Both the position numbers and the translations under genes were made by a program. This document shows, piece after piece, positions 18,910-29,500 of a stretch of 64,000 nucleotides of DNA. This stretch comes from Chitinophaga pinensis (GTDB taxonomy: Bacteria; Bacteroidota; Bacteroidia; B-17B0; Aurantibacillaceae): assembly GCA_945887955.1 (NCBI GenBank), contig CAMCZO010000005.1, forward strand, positions 1-64,000, given 5' to 3'. Numbering within the stretch: the stretch's first letter is position 1; each line of letters opens with the position of its first letter. A model generated the notes under the pieces. The model did not search any database. It was given only the letters and a program-made list of their open reading frames with translations, and was not told the DNA's origin.

Positions 18910-20562
18910 TTATTTTTTTATAAAAAATTCGTTTAAAGGATCAGAAATACAACCATTAGTTTGATTTATTTGTAATAATTCACAAATTGTTGGGGCAATT
19001 TGAGTAATTGAAACGTATTGAAAATAGTTTCCTTTTTTTATGCCATTACCATAAAAAATTATTGGCACATGGGTATCGTAATTATAACCAGCGCCATGAG
19101 TGGTTCCTTTTTCTGAATAGTCCATCCATGCAGGATTATATATATAACAAACGTTCCCGCTTAATTTATGATTATACCCGTTTTGTAATAATGTATGGTA
19201 GTCGTTTTTATAAAAACATTGAGTTTTTAAAGTTGATGAGGTAAAAGCTTCTGAAATTCCATTTATTGTAATCAAGAAATCAGCAAGTTTTGATTCTACT
19301 TCAGCTGTTTTTAAATTTAATTGATTAATTTTTCTCGAATCTAAAAAAATCTGTTCATTGCTATTATTTTCAAAAATTGAAGAATCTCCAAAAGAAGATT
19401 GAAAGAATTTTTTTATTTCAGTTACAAGATATTTTTCTTTGATGTAGCCTGCTGGAATTTTGGAATCAATTAAATGATTTGGTACATCTGCCCCGCCATG
19501 ATCGGCCGTTAAAAAAATGGTATAATTATTTTTACCTACTTGCTCGTCAAGTGTATTTAGTAAATCTTCAATATCTTTATCTAAACGCAAATAAATATCT
19601 TCTGCTTCAATTGATCTTGGTCCATAATAATGTCCAATATAGTCGGGGCTAGAAAAACTAATACAAAGCAAATCAGGAATATTGTCTTTGCCTAAAGATT
19701 CATTTATCAAGCAACTAATAGCTAAATCTTTTGTAATAGTATTTCCGTAAGGATTAGATTTAATAATAGAAAAATCATTCTTTTCAATAAAATCTTTATA
19801 GTTGTAGGGAAAAGTAATGGCTGCTTTTTTAATAGGCGATGCTTCATAATTATTATTATCGGCAAGAGAATTAGAATAGCTAGAAATAGGATATAGGGTT
19901 TGCCAGCCTTTTGTTAAATAAACTTTAGGAAAATTTTTATTGTTAAATTCATTAACCCAAGAAGGAAGTTCTTTAATATACCATGAAGATGAAATAAAAT
20001 TACCTGTAATTTCGTCGTACCAAAAAGCTGCATTGGCAGCATGCCCAGCGGGTAAAATAGAACTTCTATCTTTTAATGCAATTGAAAATACTTTCCCAAT
20101 TTGATTTGTGCTTATTTTAAGTTCGTCGCCAATGGTAGAGCTTAATTGATTTTTTGGAGACATTTTGCCGTTTTTATTTGTGCAACCAATACTTTTAACT
20201 CCAGTGTCAGATACACAATAATTAGAAATGGCGCTAGATTTTATGTGCCAGTCGTTAGCAATAATAGCATGAGTTCGAGGGGTTGCGCCTGTATAAATAG
20301 AAGAATGACCGGGGCCAGTGTATGTTGGAATATAATTGTAATGAGCATTTTTAAAATAAAAGCCATTATTAATAAGGCGTTTAAATCCCCCCTCACCAAA
20401 TCGATCCCAATAACGATAAATATAATCATTTCGCATTTGATCAACAACGATGCCAACAACTAGTTTTGGCTTTACAGAAGAATTATTTTGAGATAGCAAA
20501 CACTGGCTAAAAATAAAAAGAAAAACAACCAAGAGTTTTGAAATAGAATTTAAGAATGACAT
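18910..20562 (-). CDS. pafA: PafA-type alkaline phosphatase
   Basis: A 550-residue exported phosphomonoesterase of the alkaline phosphatase superfamily. A signal peptide (1-24) precedes 'VVGIVVDQMRNDY' with the first metal Asp (D41). The nucleophile segment is 'IPTYTGPGHSS' (Thr82), followed by 'IIANDW' (Asn103) and 'IALKDR' (Lys164, Arg166), matching the Thr/Asn/Lys/Arg set known for Elizabethkingia PafA at nearly the same spacing. Metal ligands 'SFSSPDYIGHYYG', 'FLTADHGGADVPNH' and 'GTTHGAGYNYDTHVPI' are present. PafA cleaves phosphate esters in the periplasm and in Bacteroidota is reported to work regardless of phosphate level. It follows the membrane UDP-sugar dehydratase by 20 bases on the minus strand. 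Confidence 0.9.
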   Translation of the reverse strand: MSFLNSISKLLVVFLFIFSQCLLSQNNSSVKPKLVVGIVVDQMRNDYIYRYWDRFGEGGFKRLINNGFYFKNAHYNYIPTYTGPGHSSIYTGATPRTHAIIANDWHIKSSAISNYCVSDTGVKSIGCTNKNGKMSPKNQLSSTIGDELKISTNQIGKVFSIALKDRSSILPAGHAANAAFWYDEITGNFISSSWYIKELPSWVNEFNNKNFPKVYLTKGWQTLYPISSYSNSLADNNNYEASPIKKAAITFPYNYKDFIEKNDFSIIKSNPYGNTITKDLAISCLINESLGKDNIPDLLCISFSSPDYIGHYYGPRSIEAEDIYLRLDKDIEDLLNTLDEQVGKNNYTIFLTADHGGADVPNHLIDSKIPAGYIKEKYLVTEIKKFFQSSFGDSSIFENNSNEQIFLDSRKINQLNLKTAEVESKLADFLITINGISEAFTSSTLKTQCFYKNDYHTLLQNGYNHKLSGNVCYIYNPAWMDYSEKGTTHGAGYNYDTHVPIIFYGNGIKKGNYFQYVSITQIAPTICELLQINQTNGCISDPLNEFFIKK

Positions 20563-20582
20563 ATTAAACAGTATAAAATAAA

Positions 20583-22466
20583 TTAATCTAATTTTTGAAA
20601 AATAGAGTTGTTGCTTTTAAATTCAGGAACGAGGTCTTTCATTCGTTGAACAATTAATTCGTTATTTTGAGTATCAAATGTTTTAATTAATTCTGTTATT
20701 ATAGTATCTACTTCTTCGAAATCGTATTTACGAACTTTTCCTATAAGTATTTGATCATGGTGTGTAGGCAAAGTATTTTCGGTATTTGCTAAAAGCTCTT
20801 CATAAAGTTTTTCGCCAGGCCTAAGGCCAGTATAGATAATATTGATGTCTTTGCCTTCTACCATTCCTAAAAGTAAAATCATTTTTCGAGCTAAGTCAAC
20901 AATTTTAATAGATTCACCCATATCAAAAACAAAAATCTCCCCCCCTTTTCCCATAGCAGTCGCTTCTAAAACTAATTGACTTGCTTCGGGAATAGTCATA
21001 AAAAAACGAGTAATTTCTGGATGGGTAATTGTGATTGGACCGCCTTGCTCAATTTGTTTTTTAAAGCGAGGAATTACCGAACCATTTGACCCCAAAACAT
21101 TTCCAAAACGCGTGGTAATAAATTTTGTTTTTGAAGTTATTCCTAAACTTTGTATATAAATTTCGGCAATGCGTTTACTTGCACCCATTACATTAGTTGG
21201 ATTGACTGCTTTATCTGTGCTCACAAATATAAAACGCTCTGTGTTATATTCATGTGATAAATCTGCAATAATTTTTGTGCCCAAAACATTTGTAAGTATA
21301 GATTCAGAAGGATTGTTTTCCATCATGGGAACATGTTTATATGCAGCCGCATGAAATACCACTTGAGGTTTAAATGTTTTAAATACATTTTTCATTCGGT
21401 CAGTATTCCTGATATCTGCCATAATAACTTCAAAAGCAGGCTTTATTAATTTATCTGTAAATTCTAATTCTATATCATGTAATGGGCTTTCGGCTTGATC
21501 TAATAAATAAATTTTTTTAGGATTAAATTTAGAACATTGTCGAGCGATTTCACTTCCTATGCTACCTGCAGCCCCAGTTATTAAAATAGTTTTATTTTCG
21601 AGTTGACTCGAAATCATATCTGTATTTAATTTTATTGAATCGCGCTCTAATAAATCTTCTATTCTAATACTTTTAATTTGATTAAAACTTAGTTCTCCGT
21701 TTATCCATTTAGAAGCTGGAGGAACGTTTAACACCCTGACACCATTATTTAAACAAATGTCGGTTATTTGATTTTTATTTTTTATAGAAATCTTTTGAAT
21801 GGAAATTATAATATATTCTACATTATTCGTTTTGATTAAATCCTCTAAATTATTTTGGGAGAAAATAAAAATGCCCTCTAAGCTTTGCCCATGTTTTTTT
21901 AAGTCATCATCTAAAAACCCAACTACATTATATTTAATTGCCACATCCCTATCGAGTGTTCTTTTTGTTATAATGCCAGATTCACCAGCGCCATAAATAA
22001 TTACATTTATTTTTTCTTTTGCAGGATTTTTCATCTCAAAATAAAGCGCTTTAATTACAAATCTTGAGCTTATCAAAACAAATAAAGACACTAGCGCATC
22101 AATAATAATTACTGAAGTTGGAATGAAATAATAACCAATAAAAAAATATAAAGAAAGTAGATTAAGACAAAAAACAAAAACGCTTCCTAGTACTATTACT
22201 AAAAATATTCTAGAAACATCTTTTGAACTGGTATACCTCACTACACCTTTGTATGTTTTTGTATAAGAAAAGCTGAAAAGTCTTATCAGTAGAACAATTA
22301 AAAAATCATAAGGGACATTACGAAAATCGGTTTCAGGAATTGTATTGAAATCAAATTTAATAATAAATGCTAATGATAAAGACCCCGCACAAATAATTAG
22401 ATCTATAAATAGAATTGACCATCGGGGCAAATTATATTGCCAAAAAAGATTAAACAGTCTATACAT
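20583..22466 (-). CDS. Membrane UDP-sugar 4,6-dehydratase (WbpM/PglF/CapD type)
   Basis: A 627-residue polysaccharide-biosynthesis enzyme. Four membrane segments (about 15-135) lead to a CoA-binding-like Rossmann domain ('NVIIYGAGESGIITKRTL', about 153-275) and a short-chain dehydrogenase domain (about 290-590) with 'ILITGAAGSIGSEIARQ', 'FHAAAYKHVPMMENNPSE', 'FVSTDKAVNPTNVMGASKR' and 'TRFGNVLGSNGSVIPRFKKQI'. The usual catalytic Tyr of YxxxK is Met (MGASK), as in PglF and WbpM. Such enzymes make UDP-4-keto-6-deoxy-HexNAc for O-antigen, capsule or glycan synthesis at the inner membrane. No glycosyltransferase cluster surrounds it. It lies 81 bases after the aldehyde dehydrogenase gene and before pafA. 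Confidence 0.92.
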   Translation of the reverse strand: MYRLFNLFWQYNLPRWSILFIDLIICAGSLSLAFIIKFDFNTIPETDFRNVPYDFLIVLLIRLFSFSYTKTYKGVVRYTSSKDVSRIFLVIVLGSVFVFCLNLLSLYFFIGYYFIPTSVIIIDALVSLFVLISSRFVIKALYFEMKNPAKEKINVIIYGAGESGIITKRTLDRDVAIKYNVVGFLDDDLKKHGQSLEGIFIFSQNNLEDLIKTNNVEYIIISIQKISIKNKNQITDICLNNGVRVLNVPPASKWINGELSFNQIKSIRIEDLLERDSIKLNTDMISSQLENKTILITGAAGSIGSEIARQCSKFNPKKIYLLDQAESPLHDIELEFTDKLIKPAFEVIMADIRNTDRMKNVFKTFKPQVVFHAAAYKHVPMMENNPSESILTNVLGTKIIADLSHEYNTERFIFVSTDKAVNPTNVMGASKRIAEIYIQSLGITSKTKFITTRFGNVLGSNGSVIPRFKKQIEQGGPITITHPEITRFFMTIPEASQLVLEATAMGKGGEIFVFDMGESIKIVDLARKMILLLGMVEGKDINIIYTGLRPGEKLYEELLANTENTLPTHHDQILIGKVRKYDFEEVDTIITELIKTFDTQNNELIVQRMKDLVPEFKSNNSIFQKLD

Positions 22467-22547
22467 ATATTAATGTAAAATTACTTAATTTTTTGATGGA
22501 TAACGCAGCGCGAATTTTTAGACTATTAAAACGAATGCGAATTTTAT

Positions 22548-24074
22548 TTATCCGAAATCAAATTTTATTCCTTGTGCTAATGGCAAATTGTCGCCCCAAT
22601 TTATCGTGTTGGTCTGTCGACGCATATAAGCTTTCCAAGCATCAGAGCCACTTTCTCGGCCTCCACCTGTTTCTTTTTCACCACCAAAAGCTCCACCAAT
22701 TTCAGCACCACTTGTTCCAATATTTACATTAGCAATTCCGCAATCGCTTCCAGAAGCACTCAAAAATAACTCCGCTTCACGCATATTTAAGGTCATAATT
22801 GCACTTGATAATCCTTGTGGAACAGAATTTTGAAGTTTAATTGCTTCTTGAAGTGTTTTGTATTTTATTAAATATAAAATAGGCACAAATGTTTCGTGTT
22901 GCACAATAGAAAAGTGGTTTTCTACTTCGGCAATAACTGGTTTAACATAGCAGCCACTTTCGAATCCTGGGCCTTCTAATACAGCACCAGGAACAATAAT
23001 TTCGCCCCCATCTTTTATAATACTTTCTAGAGCTGAAATATAATTTTTAACCGCTTCTTTATCAATTAATGGGCCAACATGATTTGATTCGTCTAGGGGA
23101 TTACCAATTTTTAATTGGCCATATGCTTTTATTAAATTATCTTTTACTTTTTGATAAATATTTTCATGGATAATAAGACGACGAGTAGAGGTGCAGCGCT
23201 GTCCAGCCGTGCCAACGGCGCCAAAAACAGCACCAACAATTGACACATTTAGGTCTGCATTTTCTGTGATAATTATGGCATTGTTACCTCCAAGTTCTAA
23301 AATACTTTTTCCAAAACGCTCTGCAACTTTTGCGCCAACTATTTTTCCCATTCTAGTAGATCCTGTTGCGGATATAAGCGAAACGTTATGATCTGCAGTC
23401 ATATATTCCCCAATTTTATAATCGCCATTAATTAAAGACGAAATGCCTTCGGGTAGATTATTTTCGAGGGCCACTTCGTTCCAAATGTTTTGACAGGCAA
23501 TTGAACACAAGGGAGTTTTTTCTGAAGGCTTCCAAATGCAGACATTCCCACAAATCCAAGCTAAAGTTGCATTCCATGCCCAAACAGCAACAGGAAAATT
23601 AAAGGCACTTATAATTCCAACAACACCTAAAGGATGCCATTGTTCCATCATTCGGTGTTTAGGCCTTTCGCTGTGCATTTGTAAACCAAATAACTGTCGA
23701 GACATGCCAACAGCTAAATCACAAATGTCTATCATTTCTTGAACTTCGCCTAATCCTTCTTGATATGACTTTCCCATTTCATATGAAACAAGTTTACCTA
23801 ATTCATTTTTCTTAATCCTTAATTTATCACCAAATTGACGAACGAATTCTCCGCGTTTTGGGGCAGGAATAGTTTTCCAAATTTCAAAAGCTGCTTTTGA
23901 TGTTGAAATTATTTTTTGGTAATCTTCTGAATTAGCAGTTTTTACTTTTGAAATTAATTTGCCATCAACGGGACTAAATGAAGAAATTGATTCCCCTGAA
24001 GAAAACCAATTTAATCCTGATGAACATCCTTCGTTAATTTGTTTGATGCCTAATGCGCTTAATGTGTCTTGCAT
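22548..24074 (-). CDS. ALDH7-type aldehyde dehydrogenase
   Basis: A 508-residue NAD-dependent aldehyde dehydrogenase closest to the antiquitin/AmaB group, which oxidises alpha-aminoadipic semialdehyde (piperideine-6-carboxylate) in lysine breakdown. Seen: 'VVGIISAFNFPVAVWAWN', 'KPSEKTPL', 'SATGSTRMG', 'LELGGNNAIII' (catalytic Glu), 'GTAGQRCTSTRR' (catalytic Cys), 'IVQHETFVPILY' and the group-typical C-terminal 'YMRRQTNTINWGDNLPLAQGIKF'. The ATG at 24074 is chosen although the frame continues upstream to a TTG at 24095, because a near-perfect promoter (-7 at 24100-24093) covers that TTG. It probably heads transcription of the dehydratase and pafA genes as well. Confidence 0.9.
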   Translation of the reverse strand: MQDTLSALGIKQINEGCSSGLNWFSSGESISSFSPVDGKLISKVKTANSEDYQKIISTSKAAFEIWKTIPAPKRGEFVRQFGDKLRIKKNELGKLVSYEMGKSYQEGLGEVQEMIDICDLAVGMSRQLFGLQMHSERPKHRMMEQWHPLGVVGIISAFNFPVAVWAWNATLAWICGNVCIWKPSEKTPLCSIACQNIWNEVALENNLPEGISSLINGDYKIGEYMTADHNVSLISATGSTRMGKIVGAKVAERFGKSILELGGNNAIIITENADLNVSIVGAVFGAVGTAGQRCTSTRRLIIHENIYQKVKDNLIKAYGQLKIGNPLDESNHVGPLIDKEAVKNYISALESIIKDGGEIIVPGAVLEGPGFESGCYVKPVIAEVENHFSIVQHETFVPILYLIKYKTLQEAIKLQNSVPQGLSSAIMTLNMREAELFLSASGSDCGIANVNIGTSGAEIGGAFGGEKETGGGRESGSDAWKAYMRRQTNTINWGDNLPLAQGIKFDFG

Positions 24075-24092
24075 GAAATTTTCTTTATTTAT

Positions 24093-24124
24093 CAAAGATA
24101 ATTATATTTTAAGGCTTGTTCAAA
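24093..24124 (-). promoter_or_regulatory. Bacteroidota-type promoter of the ALDH7 gene
   Basis: Reading the minus strand, TTTG (24124-24121), 20 bases, then TATCTTTG (24100-24093): a complete match to the TTTG / TAnnTTTG primary sigma consensus of Bacteroidota at the usual spacing. The -7 element ends 18 bases before the ATG at 24074, which helps to fix that start. Confidence 0.75.
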
Positions 24125-24241
24125 TTAAAGAGATTAAATTAGCATTGAATTTGTATTATATTTTAAAAAAATATATCTTTAATTAAACTATTAGATAACA
24201 TTTAATTCAACAAAAGTATTTAATTTAAAAAAACTAATTTT

Positions 24242-26413
24242 ATGAAAATTTATAAAAATAAAATCAAAATAAGTGTTTGTCTTTTATTGTTAATTGTATC
24301 TAATTCTTATTCTCAATTTTCATCAGGAAACATTACTGTTTTTCAATCAGGAGATGGATCTAACCCACTTTCTAACACAGGAAATCCAATTGTGCTTAAA
24401 GAATTTTCTACATCAGGGGTATTAACTTATTCGATGACTGTTCCTAATACATCAACAGTAAATTCTCTTGTTGTTAGTGGTTCAGCAACATCTGAAGGAT
24501 TACTATCTCGCTCTAACAACGGGCTTTATTTAGTATTTACCGGATATTCTCAATCGCTTCCAAACTTAATCAATGTAACTTCAGCATCTAGCACATTAAT
24601 ACCTAGATCAATAGGAATTGTTGGAGCAGCAGGCTTATCATCTTTTTCAATTGCATCAACAAACACTTTGTTTTTTTCGGGGAGCAATATTCGTGGCGCA
24701 ACGGCTACAGATAATTCAAATTTTTGGGCGTCGGGATCATCTCAAGGAACAAATTATTATGGCACAGCTGCAACTCCAACAACAATTCAAAACACAAAAT
24801 TAAACTTAAGAGCGATTAATATTTTTAATAATCAGCTTTACGCCTCTTCTCAGGTGGCAAGCGGAACCCCTACTGATATTGGAGTTTATGCTATAGGAAC
24901 TGGAACATCTACCTCTGCCGGACAAACTGCCTCTTGTGTAATTATAACAGGGGCATCTTCTCAACCCGCACAATTTTATTTTAATTCAGGAAATAATATT
25001 TGTTATGTTGCTGATATGCGAAATTCTTCATTAGGTGGAATTCAAAAATGGGTTAATGCTTCAAACACGTGGACTCTAGCTTATACTTTATCTACTGGAT
25101 CTGCAGCAATAGGAGCAACTGGTGTTGTGGCAGATTTTTCAGGTTTAAATCCGATTATTTATGCAACAACTAACGAGAGCATTTCAAATAGATTAATTTC
25201 TATTCTAGATCAAGGGGCCTTATCTTCAGCTACAACTTTGGCAACTGCAAGTACAGCTAATACTGTTTTTAGAGGACTAGCTTTTTCGCCAACATGTAAT
25301 GCGCCAACCCTAACGATATCTGCAACCACAGCTTCTATTTGTTCTGGCCAATCTGTAGCTTTAAATGCGAGTGGAGCTCAATCTTATACTATATCTAGCG
25401 GCTTACAAAATGGTGCAACATTTAATCCAAGTGTGACAATGGTTTATACAGTTACAGGAAACACTAATGGATGTATTACATCAAATACTATTTTAATTAC
25501 AGTAAATCAATTGCCTTTAATTATTTCAAATTCAATTACAATTTGTTTAGGGCAGCAAGGAGTTTTATCAGCAAGTGGAGCTAATTCATATTCATGGAGT
25601 ACAGGAAGTTCGAGTTCAACAATTTCTGTATCACCTGCTGTAAATACATCTTATACAGTTATAGGGACTAGTTTAGCTGGATGTCAAAATTCAATAGTAA
25701 CTCAAGTCGCAGTTGCGAGTTCTCCATCAATAACAGTAAATTCTATCACGATTTGTTCTGGAAAATCTGCTACTTTAATTGCGGGAGGAGTTTCTACTTA
25801 TACTTGGAGCAACGGAGCGCTTACAAATTCTATTATTGTAACACCAACTACTAACACAACATATAGCCTAGCAGGAAATTTATCTGGTTGTCCGGGATTA
25901 GCGTCTAATACAGTAAACGTAAATGTTAATCCAACACCAACCATTACAATAATACCATCAGCCTCATTAATTTGTAGAGGAAATTCAGTTTCTCTTACTC
26001 CAATTGGCGCATTAACTTATACTTGGACAGGAAATAATTCAGGTGGATTATTAGTTTTAAGCCCAACTGTGACATCAACATACAGTGTTTTTGGAACTAG
26101 TTCTTTAAACTGCAGTTCAAATAGTCAAATTACAATAATAGTTTCACCTTGTACTGGAATAGAATTTGATGATGAATTGATTAATGATGTTGTAATTTAT
26201 CCAAACCCGGCAAAAGAAAAAATCGAATTATTTTTTAATGATATTGTAATTAGGGAAATTCAGATTAAAAATAGTTTGGGGCAGAGTGTATATTCATTAA
26301 AAACTAATGAAAATAAAATAACAATAGATTTGAATGAATTTAAAGGTGGACTATATTTTATTCAAATAATTACTCCAAAAGATAAGTTTAACAAAAAAAT
26401 AATAGTACAATAA
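24242..26413 (+). CDS. Secreted T9SS cargo protein with Ig-like repeats
   Basis: A 723-residue exported protein. A signal peptide (about 1-25, ending SNSYSQ) precedes a roughly 330-residue beta-rich domain opening with 'GNITVFQSGDGSNPLSN' and holding recurring 'SNFWASGSSQGTNYYG', 'QFYFNSGNNICYVADMR' and 'GLAFSPTC' segments; it looks like a beta-propeller but I cannot name the family. Four Ig-like repeats of about 70-80 residues follow, each opening with 'xICxGxxxxLxAxGAxxYxW' (starts near 'ASICSGQ', 'ITICLGQ', 'ITICSGK', 'SLICRGN'). A type A T9SS sorting domain (VIYPNPAKEK to KKIIVQ) ends the protein. Probably surface-attached; no enzymatic motif seen. Confidence 0.8.
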   Translation: MKIYKNKIKISVCLLLLIVSNSYSQFSSGNITVFQSGDGSNPLSNTGNPIVLKEFSTSGVLTYSMTVPNTSTVNSLVVSGSATSEGLLSRSNNGLYLVFTGYSQSLPNLINVTSASSTLIPRSIGIVGAAGLSSFSIASTNTLFFSGSNIRGATATDNSNFWASGSSQGTNYYGTAATPTTIQNTKLNLRAINIFNNQLYASSQVASGTPTDIGVYAIGTGTSTSAGQTASCVIITGASSQPAQFYFNSGNNICYVADMRNSSLGGIQKWVNASNTWTLAYTLSTGSAAIGATGVVADFSGLNPIIYATTNESISNRLISILDQGALSSATTLATASTANTVFRGLAFSPTCNAPTLTISATTASICSGQSVALNASGAQSYTISSGLQNGATFNPSVTMVYTVTGNTNGCITSNTILITVNQLPLIISNSITICLGQQGVLSASGANSYSWSTGSSSSTISVSPAVNTSYTVIGTSLAGCQNSIVTQVAVASSPSITVNSITICSGKSATLIAGGVSTYTWSNGALTNSIIVTPTTNTTYSLAGNLSGCPGLASNTVNVNVNPTPTITIIPSASLICRGNSVSLTPIGALTYTWTGNNSGGLLVLSPTVTSTYSVFGTSSLNCSSNSQITIIVSPCTGIEFDDELINDVVIYPNPAKEKIELFFNDIVIREIQIKNSLGQSVYSLKTNENKITIDLNEFKGGLYFIQIITPKDKFNKKIIVQ

Positions 26414-26551
26414 ATCATTTAAATTGATTTTTCATTTAAATTAAAAAGTCAATTTTGTGTTAAATTAAATTAAGAAAAAATTACAATTATTTAATTTTTT
26501 TATAGGATATGCTTAATATGAATGCATCAAATTTGCGTAAAATATTAACAC

Positions 26552-29500
26552 ATGAAAAAAGCAATTACTATTTTAATTACATTATTTGTATTCAATTCTA
26601 AAGCCCAAAATCCAGGTTTAATAATAAGCGAAGTTTTTGCAAACCCATTAGGCACTGACAGTTGCAAAGAATATGTAGAGTTAATCGCATCACAAAATAT
26701 AAATTTTTCTTTAACCCCATACACAATAATTGTAACTAATAACGGTGCTGCATCAAGTTCAGGATGGGTAGCAGGTGGAAGCATTACATATGCATTTGGC
26801 ATTAATTCAGGTTCTGTAGGAATCGGCCAAGTGGTTTATGTTGGAGGCAATTGTATGATTCCTAATGTGAATTTAATTAGAACCATTAATGTAAAATATG
26901 TAAATGGTGATGGTGGAATTGGTCTTCCAAATGCATCGGGTGTTTTTGGAAATGGAGGAAGTAATGCAGATGCCGTTGCCGTTTTTAAATTACCAGTTGC
27001 GGCTATAAATAGTTTAACTGTTCCATCAGATGTATTGTTTTTTGGAACCGGAATTGGAACTGCTAGCGTTAGTCCAGGTAATATTGGTTATCAATTACCA
27101 ATAAGTGATTTATATTCTGGAGGTTGTTTAACTGGAACTAGTTTTTTTGGACCTGACCCAGGCAGCGATGTTTTAATAACTACATCAGGTTTATTTAATT
27201 TAGCAAATAATACTTGGTCTATTTCAAGAACAGTTAGTTCTGGAACTGTTCAAACCGTTGCAGTATCATCAGTTTCGCTCATAACTTCAGGTATGGTTAG
27301 TCCAGCCAGCATTTCTTTTTTGAGTAACGACACCACTGTTAACGAAAGTGTTTCTTCAGCAAATATATTTATGAGATTAACTTCTACAAGTACCATGTCT
27401 TCTTCTATTTCTGTTTATGCTTCGGTAATATCCAATGCTTCGGCTAGTGATTATACTTTAGCCAATATTACAGTTACTTTTGCCCCGAACGCGCCAATAA
27501 ATTCTAGCGTTCCAATTACTATTAATTTAAATAATGATGTATTAGCAGAAAGTGCAGAATATATAATTTTAAGATTATATGATCCTCAAAATTGTAATTT
27601 AGGCTCTATTACTCAGTTTGCTTTTTATATTTCAGATAATGACAAAGTAATTCCTCAAGCATCAAACACCCTATCATTAAATCTATTATCTAGCTTTTCA
27701 AACACAGTAAGTGGATCAAATTCGGCCGAAATTGTTGCACACGACCCAGTTACTCAACGCTTATTTATAGCAAACAGTATAGGCGGAAAATTGGATATTG
27801 TAAATTTTATAAATCCATCAAGCCCAAGTTTACTACTTTCTGTTCCAATTACAACTTACGGAAACATAAATTCTATTGCTGTTAAAAATGGAATAGTGGC
27901 TGCCGCTATTGAAAATGGAATAAATCCTCAAGATTCAGGAAAAGTCGTATTTTTTAATACAAATGGCGTTTATTTAAATCAAGTAAAAGTTGGAATGATG
28001 CCAGATATGATAACTTTTAATAGAGCTGGTACAAAAGTACTAACCGCTAACGAAGGAGAGCCAAATGCAGCTTATACTCTAGATCCTGACGGATCAGTTA
28101 GCATTATTAATATTTCGGGAGGGATTGCAAATTTAAATCAATCAAATGTTTCTCATATAACATTTACAGCTTATAATGGCCAGGAAGCAAGCTTAAGAGC
28201 TCAAGGAATAAGAATTTATGGATTAAATGCGAGCGCTTCGAAAGACTTTGAGCCAGAATATATTTGTGTTTCAGAAGATGATTCAAAAGCATGGGTGGGC
28301 CTTCAAGAAAATAATGCAATGGTTGAAATTAATTTGCAAAACAACACAATTACTTCTATTAAATCTTTGGGAACAAAAAATCATTCCTTATTAAATAATG
28401 GAATTGATGCTTCGAACGTAACACGTGGAGTTAACATTTCTAATTTTCCTATAAAAGGATTTTATTTACCCGATGCAATAGCCACATATACTGTTGGTGG
28501 TGTAGATTATATAATTTCTGCAAATGAAGGAGATGCACGAGCTTATAATGGGTTTTCAGAAGAGAGCCGAGTTGCTCTATTAAACTTAGATCCACAAAAG
28601 TTTCCAAACGGAAATGAATTAAAAAACAATTACGTTTTAGGTAGATTATTGTCAACTAATAAAAGTGGAGATATAGATAATGATGGAGATATTGATACTA
28701 TTTATACGTATGGCTCTCGCTCATTTTCAATTTGGAACGGAAGTACCGGAAATTTAGTTTATGATAGTAAAGATGATCTTGAAATGATTACAGCAACCAA
28801 TTCTTATTCAGTTCTTTTTAATGCAAGCAATTCAAATTCAACAAGAAAAGACAGAAGCGACGATAAGGGTCCAGAGCCAGAGGGTGTTGCTATTGGAAAG
28901 ATAGGATTAAATACATATGCTTTTATCGCGATAGAAAGAATAGGAGGGGTAATGGTTTATGATGTTTCAAATCCATTAACGCCTGTTTTTGTTACTTATG
29001 TTAATAACAGATATTTACCAGCTAATGGCCCAGATTTGGGTGCCGAAGGAATTATTTTTATTCCTCAATCACAAAGTCCAAATGGTCAAAACATAGTTAT
29101 TGCAGCAAATGAAATTAGTAGCACATTAAGTATTTGGGGAATCCCAGGTTGTTTAGCACCTATTTCAAGTTCTATTACTGCAGTAGGACAAACTTCGAAT
29201 AATTGTTCAAATAACGCGCCTGTTCTTAGTGTAATAAATTCTGCAAGCTTAACGTATCAATGGAGTAATAATGGAAATCTAATTTCAGGTGCAAATTCAC
29301 ATTCTATCATTGCTATTAATTCAGGAAACTACTCAGTAGCAATAATTGGAGGCACAAATTGCGCAACTGGTTCTATTTTGCAAACACTTACAGTTAATCC
29401 ATCACCAACAATAACAATTTCTGGAGCAAATAACATTTGTTTGGGATCATCATTATCACAAACATTGTCAGGAGCAGTTAGTTATTCAAATAATGGCTTG

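Noticed and set aside
20146-20463. 105-codon plus-strand open frame within pafA
   Set aside because: It lies opposite the catalytic part of pafA and shows no independent protein features.
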